NCBI GenBank assembly: GCA_037443785.1
Contig: JBBINR010000022.1
Span: 1-59,009 of the forward strand
Direction of reading: 5' to 3'
DNA length: 59,009 nucleotides
Source of the DNA: JAQUOA01 sp037443785
GTDB taxonomy: Bacteria; Bacteroidota; Ignavibacteria; UBA10030; UBA8401
Below, piece by piece: positions 53,074-59,009 of this stretch; position 1 is the stretch's first letter, and each line of letters opens with the position of its first letter. Under the pieces are notes generated by a model, which saw only the letters and a program-made list of their open reading frames with translations, searched no databases and had not been told where the DNA came from. Made by a program: the position numbers and the translations under genes.

Positions 53074-53706
53074 ATGAAAATGATAAATCGACTAATTTGT
53101 GTCATGGTGTTCATTCCATTAGTGATTGCCGTTGTCAACTGCCAAAACAAAAGCAGCGCAGCACAGGATGGAATGGCAAGTTTTCGGGATGATGCTCTCG
53201 GTATCTCATTTGCGAAAATCGGGACAGTAGAAAAAATCGAGGGCTCTACCTATCGTATAATGCTGCAGCCATCGAATAATTCTCAAGCTCACACGGCATT
53301 TGCCCAGGTTTCTACCGCAGATCGATTGTTCGTTGATTTGCCGGGAAGTTACGGCGGCAGATTTTTTTTCGATGAGCCGTCAGCAGAGAAATTTTTTCAA
53401 AACAGAATTCTTGTTGATTCAGTGAATACCGGACAGTTGACCTTCCGCCGCGAATATTGGGTCGTGTATGCCGGCATGGGAATGTGGGAAGGAGTTATCA
53501 ATTGTTACACGCAAAAAGGGAGCGGGTATTACGTTGTATCTTTGGTGCAAGAACTGCCGGCCGGTAAACCCGGGGAAGAGAGCGATGGCAAGCCGCTGAC
53601 CGCTGATGAATTGAAAGAAAAAATTTTCAAGGTTCTTCAAGATACAACCAATGTGAATGTCAGCAGGTTTACAACATTACTTACTTCTGTTCAGATTTAT
53701 AAATAA
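53074..53706 (+). CDS. Hypothetical lipoprotein
   Basis: A 210-residue exported protein; the signal MKMINRLICVMVFIPLVIAVVNC ends in a plausible lipobox (Cys23). The mature part (from about residue 35) is a soluble domain I do not recognise, mixing beta-like segments such as GISFAKIGTVEKIEGSTYRI and a charged helix near the end (LTADELKEKIFKVLQDTT). An AAGGAG site precedes the start; a second Met at 53080 is possible. The next gene starts 19 bases later. Confidence 0.65.
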   Translation: MKMINRLICVMVFIPLVIAVVNCQNKSSAAQDGMASFRDDALGISFAKIGTVEKIEGSTYRIMLQPSNNSQAHTAFAQVSTADRLFVDLPGSYGGRFFFDEPSAEKFFQNRILVDSVNTGQLTFRREYWVVYAGMGMWEGVINCYTQKGSGYYVVSLVQELPAGKPGEESDGKPLTADELKEKIFKVLQDTTNVNVSRFTTLLTSVQIYK

Positions 53707-53725
53707 GAATGAAGGAATTATTGAG

Positions 53726-54945
53726 ATGAGAAAATTACGATTCTCTTTTATCTTCTCCGGTATGATGGCGATGATCTTGATGTTCCTGCCCGGATTAAGT
53801 CATGCAAAAGATTCGCTTTCCATTACCGGTAAGGGAGTGTGGATATGGCAATTTTGGAATGCCAACAGCAGTAACTTAACGACGACAATCAATAAATTAA
53901 AGAGTGCCGGAATTACGTGGGCTGTTTGCAAAATGGGAGACAGCAACAGCCCGTATGTTGTCAGTGGAAAATCGCTGTATACGTGGGCAGCAGCCTACGG
54001 CGGTGTGGACAGCGTTGTCAGCATTTTTCACAACAACGGAATAAAACTCTTCGGCTATCAATATGTTCGTGGAGCTCCATATTATTATCCATCAATTACG
54101 ACCACGAATGAAACTGATGTTGCCAATCTCATCCTTGATGTGAAGGGGATTGATGGGCTTCTTATCGACGCGGAAATAGAGTACGATAATTTAGTCAACA
54201 GAGTTGAAGCAGCCCGAAGTTATTGCGACAGTATTCGGGCTCATCATCCGAATAGTTTTGTCGGACTGACAGCATGGTCACGACCCAACAGTCATCCCAC
54301 ATTCCCGTGGGTAACATTTCTTACGCATGTTCAGGTAAATATGCCTCAAGCATATTGGGGTGCACGGCCAACGACGGTGCAAAATGAAATGAATCTTATG
54401 AACACACAATTTGCCTCCAACACTGCTACCTGGATTGCGCAAGGTGACAGCGCTGCAGCAAAACCGATCATGCCGATTGGTGATGGATATACTGCAAAAG
54501 TTGTTCAGGCGATATTACAAATTTTTGCAGCTTGTCTCAAACAACATACAGTTATCCCGGTGTGAGTTTGTGGGAATACAATCAAATAGCGAATGCATTT
54601 ATATGGGATGAATATACATCGGCGTGGACTGTGACGTCCGTTGCACATAGAGAGGTCACTCCAGTTCAATGTACACTTTTGCAAAATTATCCGAATCCAT
54701 TCAATCCAACAACAACAATCCAATACGGCCTGCCATCATCAAGCAGAGTTTCACTAAAAATCTATAACGCCCTCGGTCAGCAAGTTGCCGACCTTGTGAA
54801 TACAGAACAGACAGCTGGATGGCATGAAATTGTGTGGAATGCAAAAGTTGCTTCGGGATTATATTTCTACCGCGTTGATGCGGTAAGCAATTCAAATCCG
54901 AATGACCATTTTACACAGCTGAAGAAAATGCTCCTCTTAAAATAA
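53726..54945 (+). pseudogene. Secreted TIM-barrel-like protein with T9SS domain, interrupted by a frameshift
   Basis: Two frames together encode one protein of about 406 residues. The first (53726-54565) has a signal peptide (MRKLRFSFIFSGMMAMILMF...SHA) and a domain opening KGVWIWQFWNANSS and containing GIDGLLIDAEIEYD, resembling TIM-barrel glycoside-hydrolase-like folds. After VVQ (codon ending 54508) the frame drifts into out-of-frame residues and a stop. The other frame, from 54508, reads GDITNFCSLSQTTYSYPGVSLWE and runs to a full NYPNPFNPTT sorting domain ending at 54945. One missing G in CAGG(G)CGAT explains it. It may be a real mutation or an assembly error. Confidence 0.8.
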
Positions 54946-54994
54946 TTACGGAACCCGGCACGCGCCATATTTTTTATTCAATAAAAAAATCATT

Positions 54995-55327
54995 ATGAAT
55001 TATTTTGATACGATCAACGCGGCAGTGACAGTGTGCGACACCCAAGGAACCATTCTGTATATGAATGAACAATCCGCGCACGTCTTCGAAAGCGACGGAG
55101 GGAAAGAGCTCGTTGGCAAAAGCTTATTCGACTGCCATCCGGAGCCTGCATTGTCCAAAGTGAAAGAATTGTTGGCGAACGGGACGACGAACATCTATAC
55201 GATTGAGAAAAAAGGTAAGAGAAAAATTATTTATCAGTCTCCGTGGTTTGATAAGAAAACAATCGGAGGGATGATTGAAGTATCGATCGAACTTCCGAAT
55301 GAGATTCCTCATTTTATAAGAAAGTAA
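54995..55327 (+). CDS. Stand-alone PAS domain protein
   Basis: A 110-residue soluble protein made of a single PAS domain: NAAVTVCDTQGTILYMNEQSAHVF, GKSLFDCHPEPALSKVKELL and a C-terminal strand set GKRKIIYQSPWFDKKTIGGMIEVSIEL. No kinase, cyclase or output domain is attached. It could be a sensor partner acting in trans. Ligand (heme, flavin or other) cannot be told. The DUF6629-like gene begins five bases later. Confidence 0.78.
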   Translation: MNYFDTINAAVTVCDTQGTILYMNEQSAHVFESDGGKELVGKSLFDCHPEPALSKVKELLANGTTNIYTIEKKGKRKIIYQSPWFDKKTIGGMIEVSIELPNEIPHFIRK

Positions 55328-55331
55328 ACCT

Positions 55332-56021
55332 ATGTGCTTTTCAGCGACAGCAAGTTTTGCAGGAGGTATTGCCATTACGTCAATCGGTGTTGCTTCTCTT
55401 AAAGAAGTGCATAAACCGTATAACACTCTTTTTGGCAGCATACCGTTGGTCTTCGGAGTTCAGCAAATCTCCGAAGGATGTTTGTGGCTGGCATTATCAA
55501 ATCCGGAATACGCACATTTTCACAATGCCGGTACGTATATATTTTTGATCATTGCCAGAATCATCTGGCCGACAATGGTCCCGCTCTCAATTCTGCTGAT
55601 GGAACCGCAGATGAAAAAGAAAAAACTGATTTTGCCAATGCTTGGTATGGGCGTATCGGTCTCATTGTATTATACCTATTGTCTCTCATTTCTCAATGTC
55701 GTTCCGCGCATTGCAGAGCATCATATTCAGTATGTCACCGATTATCCTGAATCGCTGGCGGTGGTGGTGTTTCTCATCTACGTTGCCGCCACTGTTCCGC
55801 CATTTTTTATTTCGAGCATTCCACGATTGCCTCTCTTCGGCACATTGATGCTTGTATCGTCTACCGTGACGGCAATATTTTTTGTTCAGTATGTCACATC
55901 GGTGTGGTGTTTTTTTGCGGCAGTGTTAAGTGTTGTCATTTATTGGATACTCAAAGATTCAAAAGAGCAAACAGGTGACCGCAATCCCAAACCCATTCAC
56001 GTGGAGATGGAATCCAAATAA
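55332..56021 (+). CDS. DUF6629-like seven-helix membrane protein
   Basis: A 229-residue membrane protein with about seven helices. The opening MCFSATASFAGG and the early FGVQQISEGCLWLAL are typical of a conserved uncharacterised membrane family (DUF6629-like). Conserved Cys2 and the Gln-x-x-Glu in helix two are features of that family. Function is unknown. It starts five bases after the PAS protein, suggesting they are co-expressed and may work together (inference). Confidence 0.7.
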   Translation: MCFSATASFAGGIAITSIGVASLKEVHKPYNTLFGSIPLVFGVQQISEGCLWLALSNPEYAHFHNAGTYIFLIIARIIWPTMVPLSILLMEPQMKKKKLILPMLGMGVSVSLYYTYCLSFLNVVPRIAEHHIQYVTDYPESLAVVVFLIYVAATVPPFFISSIPRLPLFGTLMLVSSTVTAIFFVQYVTSVWCFFAAVLSVVIYWILKDSKEQTGDRNPKPIHVEMESK

Positions 56022-56080
56022 GCCTCAATCGATGGAACCTTACAGAGAAACTCTATATCACCGTGACTAAATAATTTACT

Positions 56081-56156
56081 CGTCACCCTGAGCGATTCTG
56101 AGTGTAGCGATGATTAAGGTGAAAAACATAGATACTTCGCTGGCGCTCAACATGAC
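56081..56156. repeat. Degenerate dispersed palindromic repeat
   Basis: GTCACCCTGAGCG at 56082-56094 faces CGCTCAACATGAC at 56144-56156 (10 of 13 positions complementary), with AGTGTAGCGA and TACTTCGCTGG between. This composition (CCTGAGCG...CGCTCA..ATGAC) is that of short palindromic repeats scattered in many bacterial genomes. It lies in the 260-base gap between the DUF6629-like gene and the tRNA terminator. Confidence 0.55.
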
Positions 56157-56247
56157 TAAGGGCGAAAAAATAAGATGGGATTGGTGAAGCGAGAGTGCTA
56201 CTTAAAGAGGCCTTCAGTCGACAGAAAACGTTGCGCAATGACAAAAT

Positions 56248-56279
56248 AAAAAAAGGGACTCAATGAGTCCCTTTTTTTG
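56248..56279 (-). terminator. Intrinsic terminator after tRNA-Thr
   Basis: GGGACTCA / TGAGTCCC, an 8-bp stem about one base, is flanked on both sides by A/T runs so that it has a T-run on either strand. On the minus strand it directly follows the tRNA 3' end. Confidence 0.88.
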
Positions 56280-56281
56280 TG

Positions 56282-56354
56282 AGCTGGCAAGGGGATTTGA
56301 ACCCCTGACCTGCTGATTACGAATCAGCTGCTCTACCAACTGAGCTACGCCAGC
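56282..56354 (-). tRNA. tRNA-Thr (anticodon CGT)
   Basis: A complete 73-nt cloverleaf on the minus strand: acceptor GCTGGCG paired with TGCCAGC, D arm GCTCAGTTGGTAGAGC, anticodon stem GCTGA/TCAGC with loop TTCGTAA (anticodon CGT, reading ACG), and T arm with GGTTCAAATCC. CCA is not encoded. A promoter lies 10 bases upstream and a terminator just downstream, so it is a single-gene unit. Confidence 0.97.
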
Positions 56355-56363
56355 GAATACGTA

Positions 56364-56392
56364 AATATAATAAAAGTTTGCTGTTCGTGCAA
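56364..56392 (-). promoter_or_regulatory. Sigma-70 promoter of tRNA-Thr
   Basis: On the minus strand TTGCAC (56392-56387), 17 bases, TATATT (56369-56364), nine bases before the mature tRNA 5' end at 56354. Confidence 0.75.
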
Positions 56393-56417
56393 CGGGAAGC
56401 ATAGATTGACTGTAACA

Positions 56418-56446
56418 AAAGAGCCGCATATTTTATGCGGCTCTTT
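56418..56446 (-). terminator. Intrinsic terminator after the 56472 lipoprotein gene
   Basis: A perfect 13-bp stem AAAGAGCCGCATA / TATGCGGCTCTTT with a 3-base loop; on the minus strand the T-rich end continues TTTTGTT. It insulates the tRNA promoter from the upstream gene. Confidence 0.88.
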
Positions 56447-56471
56447 ATTCTGAAGCGATTGAGATTTTAAA

Positions 56472-57188
56472 TTATGTCCAAACATCATGGCCTGTTTGGT
56501 TGCCGTTATTATCATATGTCCACCAAGAACCTGAGCCGGTTGAAGTCCATGTAATTTTTTGGATCAGCGTTGTGCCGGTATAAAGATCAAGTTCGCCTGA
56601 ACCATCTTTGTTGTTGATGAATTTATATTTCGCTTGCAAAACGCTATGCTCATCATATACTGCCAATTCGGATGTGACTGCTCCTGCTGCGTTTGTTGAG
56701 AAAGTGAAGAGGGCTTCTAAAACAGTAGAATTCAGGTAATAAATTTTCCAGTTCCCCGATTTTCCGTCTGCAGTTGTTGTTCCTTCCATTGCAACCCAAT
56801 TGTGAAACACAGTGGTGTCGCCTGGTTCGGTTCCATTGTAAACTAATTTCCATGCGGCATCGCCGTTTGTTGCGACGGTTGCTGTCATGGTAACGGTAAA
56901 TGTTCCGACTGTGTACGTGTATGTCCAGACATTGCCATTTTGTGTTCCAGGCATTTGTGCATACGGCTGTGCAAAGCCTGCGAATCCATTAACCATACCG
57001 GCATACGATTGCGCTTGTAGGGCATGTGTATCACTTGATTGAGTTTTTGGTCCGGTAACGGTGATCACCGGAGCTGTCGGCTTTTGTGTCGATGGACCGG
57101 TAGTAGTGCTATCTTTTTTGCATCCGGCAACCGTAAAACCGAGAATGAGTGCAAATAGTAAAGCAAGGCGGATCGTAGTGTTTTTCAT
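56472..57188 (-). CDS. Hypothetical lipoprotein
   Basis: A 238-residue exported protein with a clear lipoprotein signal (LALLFALILGFTVAGC, lipobox Cys23) followed by a Ser/Thr/Pro-rich linker. The mature part is rich in Thr, Gly, Trp and Asn and reads as repeated beta strands (for example WTYTYTVGTFTVTMTATVATNGDAAWKL is broken into such segments). I do not recognise the family. Single gene, closed by the terminator at 56418. Confidence 0.7.
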   Translation of the reverse strand: MKNTTIRLALLFALILGFTVAGCKKDSTTTGPSTQKPTAPVITVTGPKTQSSDTHALQAQSYAGMVNGFAGFAQPYAQMPGTQNGNVWTYTYTVGTFTVTMTATVATNGDAAWKLVYNGTEPGDTTVFHNWVAMEGTTTADGKSGNWKIYYLNSTVLEALFTFSTNAAGAVTSELAVYDEHSVLQAKYKFINNKDGSGELDLYTGTTLIQKITWTSTGSGSWWTYDNNGNQTGHDVWT

Positions 57189-57301
57189 AGGAGTCCCCGA
57201 TAAATAATTGATAGGGTGTATTGTGATTGGTGGAGAGCAATATAAACTTTTTCTTTGTAGATTGTCAACGAATCTAAATCACAATACTGGTATATTATCT
57301 C

Positions 57302-57688
57302 ATGGAAATCACATTATACACCCCGGCATTGCTTTTTCCGGCTCTATCGCTGCTATTGTTGGCATATACAAACCGGTTTCTTGCTCTTGCAGCTCTAACT
57401 CGCGAATTGCACGCGCAATATTCATTAAAGCCGGAATCGCATATCAAAGCCCAATTGGTTAATCTTCGGTACCGAATCAATATCATTAAAAATACGCAGA
57501 CCTTTGGCGTAGCAAGTTTTTTCGGCGGAGTGCTGTGCATGGTTTGGCTGTTCATGGGATTGAACGAACTGGCAAAGTGGACTTTTGGCGGAAGTTTGGT
57601 ATTGATGTTAATTTCATTAGCACTTTCACTTCGCGAAGTTCAAGTCTCTATTGATACGCTTGCCTTGCAACTTCACGACTTAGATTGA
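57302..57688 (+). CDS. DUF2721 family membrane protein
   Basis: A 128-residue protein with three hydrophobic segments. TPALLFPALSLLLLAYTNRF and the following LAALTREL match DUF2721, a small membrane family of unknown function; a long basic cytoplasmic stretch links helix one to the paired later helices. Single gene in the plus direction, divergent from the lipoprotein gene. Confidence 0.8.
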   Translation: MEITLYTPALLFPALSLLLLAYTNRFLALAALTRELHAQYSLKPESHIKAQLVNLRYRINIIKNTQTFGVASFFGGVLCMVWLFMGLNELAKWTFGGSLVLMLISLALSLREVQVSIDTLALQLHDLD

Positions 57689-57716
57689 ATTTTTCTTACA
57701 TACGATTCTTTAGATT

Positions 57717-57803
57717 GTCATTGCGAAGCGTTTTTTGCAGAGTAATCTTCTTATCAAATTTGAAAGATTGCTTCACTCAAAGGAAACATTTACCCGCAAT
57801 GAC
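57717..57803. repeat. Degenerate dispersed palindromic repeat (ATTGCGA...CGCAATGAC type)
   Basis: Perfect 9-bp inverted ends GTCATTGCG (57717-57725) and CGCAATGAC (57795-57803), with an inner pair AGTAATCTT (57741-57749) and AAGATTGCT (57764-57772) complementary at eight of nine positions. This is the layout of a widespread short dispersed repeat whose intact copies fold along their full length; this copy is decayed. It fills most of the gap between the DUF2721 gene and the phosphatase gene. Confidence 0.6.
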
Positions 57804-57863
57804 CTTTACAACAAGAGCGGCATTGAAAATTTTTAACACTATCATTTGAACGAAGGGTTTAGG

Positions 57864-59009
57864 ATGAATCAGCGGTTACTTCATAAAACAATTGAAAGCT
57901 TCAATACAAAAGAATTTTCTTCGACGGAAGATTTACTTTCGCACGTTCTTCATCAAATTGTCGCCAACGACAGGATTGAAATTAAGGGAGGGCGTGTTTG
58001 GAAACTTGATCAAGCCAAATATGCGTATGAACTTATTGCCCAAGCGGGGAATGTCAATACCATCAAGCCGCATTATCTGGTGAAGGTTGATGAATACCGG
58101 ATGTTCAAGCAGCTTGTCCGCCATCGGACCATTGTTGCGAAAGAAACCAATGCGTATTTGAAGAGCAAGGGAATCGAAAAATACTCTGCCACCGGAGTCG
58201 GTGAAATTGTGACGGTGAAGGGGACAGAACTGTTTAAGCACATCCTGTCATTCAATACCGATCTCGATCATGAAGAAGTAGCGCCGACACTGAATATTAT
58301 CAGCTATGCCGTCACGTCGATGTTGAAGAATCGACGGATTGAAAAAACGTCCAAGCAGCTGCAAAAAGATCTCGACAAGGCGCGCGAGATTCAGCGAAGC
58401 ATTCTTCCGGCGCACGAACTTCAATTTCACAATTATGAAGTGTTCGGTATTTCACTTGCCGATAGAATCGTGGGAGGCGATTTCTTTGACTACATTGTGA
58501 GCGACGATAAAAATCGTGTGGGTATTGCGATCGGCGATGCGGCAAGCAAAGGAATTTCTGCGGCAGTTCAGGCATTGTATGTGTCCGGCGCGCTTCGGAT
58601 GGGGGCATCGTATCAAACGCAGATAAGCAATCTGATCAGGAATATTAATGCGCTTGTGCATCATACATTTTCCGATGACCGCTTTCTGACATTGTTCTAT
58701 GCGGAATTGATCAACGATAAACACGGCTTGTGTGTTTACGTTAATGCCGGCCACAGCAGCCCGATTTTGTACCGTGCGTCGACAAATAAAACTGAATTGT
58801 TAGCTGCAACGGGAAATATTGTAGGTCCTTTCCCGAATCAAACGTACCGCAGTGAAGGCATTATGCTGGCGAAAGGTGATATCCTTCTTCTATACACGGA
58901 CGGAGTTTCTGAAGCAATGGATCCGTCAGGGAATCAATATTCCGAGCAGCGGCTGATTTCAAAGTTGATTGAATTGAAAAATGAAAAAGCGCAAAACATC
59001 GCCCGCATG
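57864..59009 (+). CDS. RsbU/SpoIIE-type PP2C serine phosphatase (cut by window end)
   Basis: The frame is open from the ATG at 57864 to the last base (382 codons), so the C-terminus is outside. The PP2C-like catalytic domain starts after a predicted coiled coil (KTSKQLQKDLDKAREIQRSILP) at about residue 180. Metal-binding aspartates are seen in GGDFFDY, in IGDAASKGISAA and in YTDGVSEAMD; NAGHSSPILY is also conserved. Such enzymes dephosphorylate anti-anti-sigma factors in partner-switching pathways. The N-terminal ~175 residues, which would be the sensor part, are not recognised. An AGG lies just before the start. Confidence 0.9.
   Translation, partial: MNQRLLHKTIESFNTKEFSSTEDLLSHVLHQIVANDRIEIKGGRVWKLDQAKYAYELIAQAGNVNTIKPHYLVKVDEYRMFKQLVRHRTIVAKETNAYLKSKGIEKYSATGVGEIVTVKGTELFKHILSFNTDLDHEEVAPTLNIISYAVTSMLKNRRIEKTSKQLQKDLDKAREIQRSILPAHELQFHNYEVFGISLADRIVGGDFFDYIVSDDKNRVGIAIGDAASKGISAAVQALYVSGALRMGASYQTQISNLIRNINALVHHTFSDDRFLTLFYAELINDKHGLCVYVNAGHSSPILYRASTNKTELLAATGNIVGPFPNQTYRSEGIMLAKGDILLLYTDGVSEAMDPSGNQYSEQRLISKLIELKNEKAQNIARM

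Noticed and set aside
56214..56429. A 71-codon minus-strand ORF encoding GVAQLVEQLIRNQQVRGSNPL
   Set aside because: This is the well-known false translation of a tRNA gene; it covers tRNA-Thr at 56282-56354 and the flanking hairpins.

Overview
The window looks like a chromosomal segment of a moderately AT-rich bacterium of the Bacteroidota/Chlorobiota assemblage, most likely an Ignavibacteria-type lineage (inference, moderate confidence). The best clue is that three predicted secreted proteins (30339-34055, 50324-52336, and the frameshifted gene 53726-54945) end in a type IX secretion sorting domain with the NYPNPFNP signature, which is common in Ignavibacteria, Kryptonia and Caldithrix-like genomes. 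The Gram-negative envelope genes (LolCDE, MsbA, O-antigen ligase) agree with this. The best promoters visible (groES, tRNA-Thr, prs, aspS) have ordinary -35/-10 boxes with 17-base spacers rather than the Bacteroides -33/-7 type.

Layout. 1-313: tail of an aldehyde dehydrogenase. 378-4203: dnaE and trxA, closed by a strong terminator. 4265-7233: an ECF sigma factor divergent from a doxX-folE-flavoprotein reductase operon; a 27-bp perfect palindrome lies between them. 7432-13505: aspS, then prfB (with the classic programmed +1 frameshift) coupled to two LolC/E-type permeases and a LolD ATPase. 13527-15639: groES-groEL behind a consensus promoter and a CIRCE element. 15757-17765: an M24 peptidase and an atypical SDR. 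17818-22877 (minus strand): argH; rpsF-rpsR-rplI; prs-rplY-pth. 23164-23736: bioY. 23789-30172 (minus strand): an eight-gene block pgsA-pgpA-cinA-thpR-recA-recX-AI-2E-type permease-exonuclease.

30339-34055 encodes a large secreted phospholipase-D-fold protein. It is followed by a TPR protein, a DMT transporter and a TrmH-type methyltransferase, then a minus-strand DUF4013 and beta-lactamase-fold pair. 37793-47607 is a long, tightly coupled plus-strand block: a degenerate tyrosine recombinase, leuS, glycosyltransferase, msbA, O-antigen ligase, a second paralogous glycosyltransferase, DUF1844, nadK and a thioredoxin-fold lipoprotein. It links lipopolysaccharide export and ligation with housekeeping genes.

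47608-59009 is more accessory. It holds a 5'-nucleotidase with a cytochrome-like lipoprotein, an outer-membrane barrel candidate, a secreted M1 aminopeptidase, several small orphan genes, a frameshifted secreted protein, a PAS-only protein, DUF6629 and DUF2721 membrane proteins, one tRNA-Thr, a lipoprotein, two degenerate dispersed palindromic repeats and an RsbU-type phosphatase cut by the window edge. No rRNA, CRISPR array, insertion sequence or prophage was seen. No gene-free stretch exceeds 300 bases. I see no convincing wholly new multi-gene system. The most unusual items are the recombinase that has lost half its catalytic residues, the secreted PLD protein, the cysteine-rich insertion in LeuRS, and the palindrome-controlled sigma/doxX/folE module.
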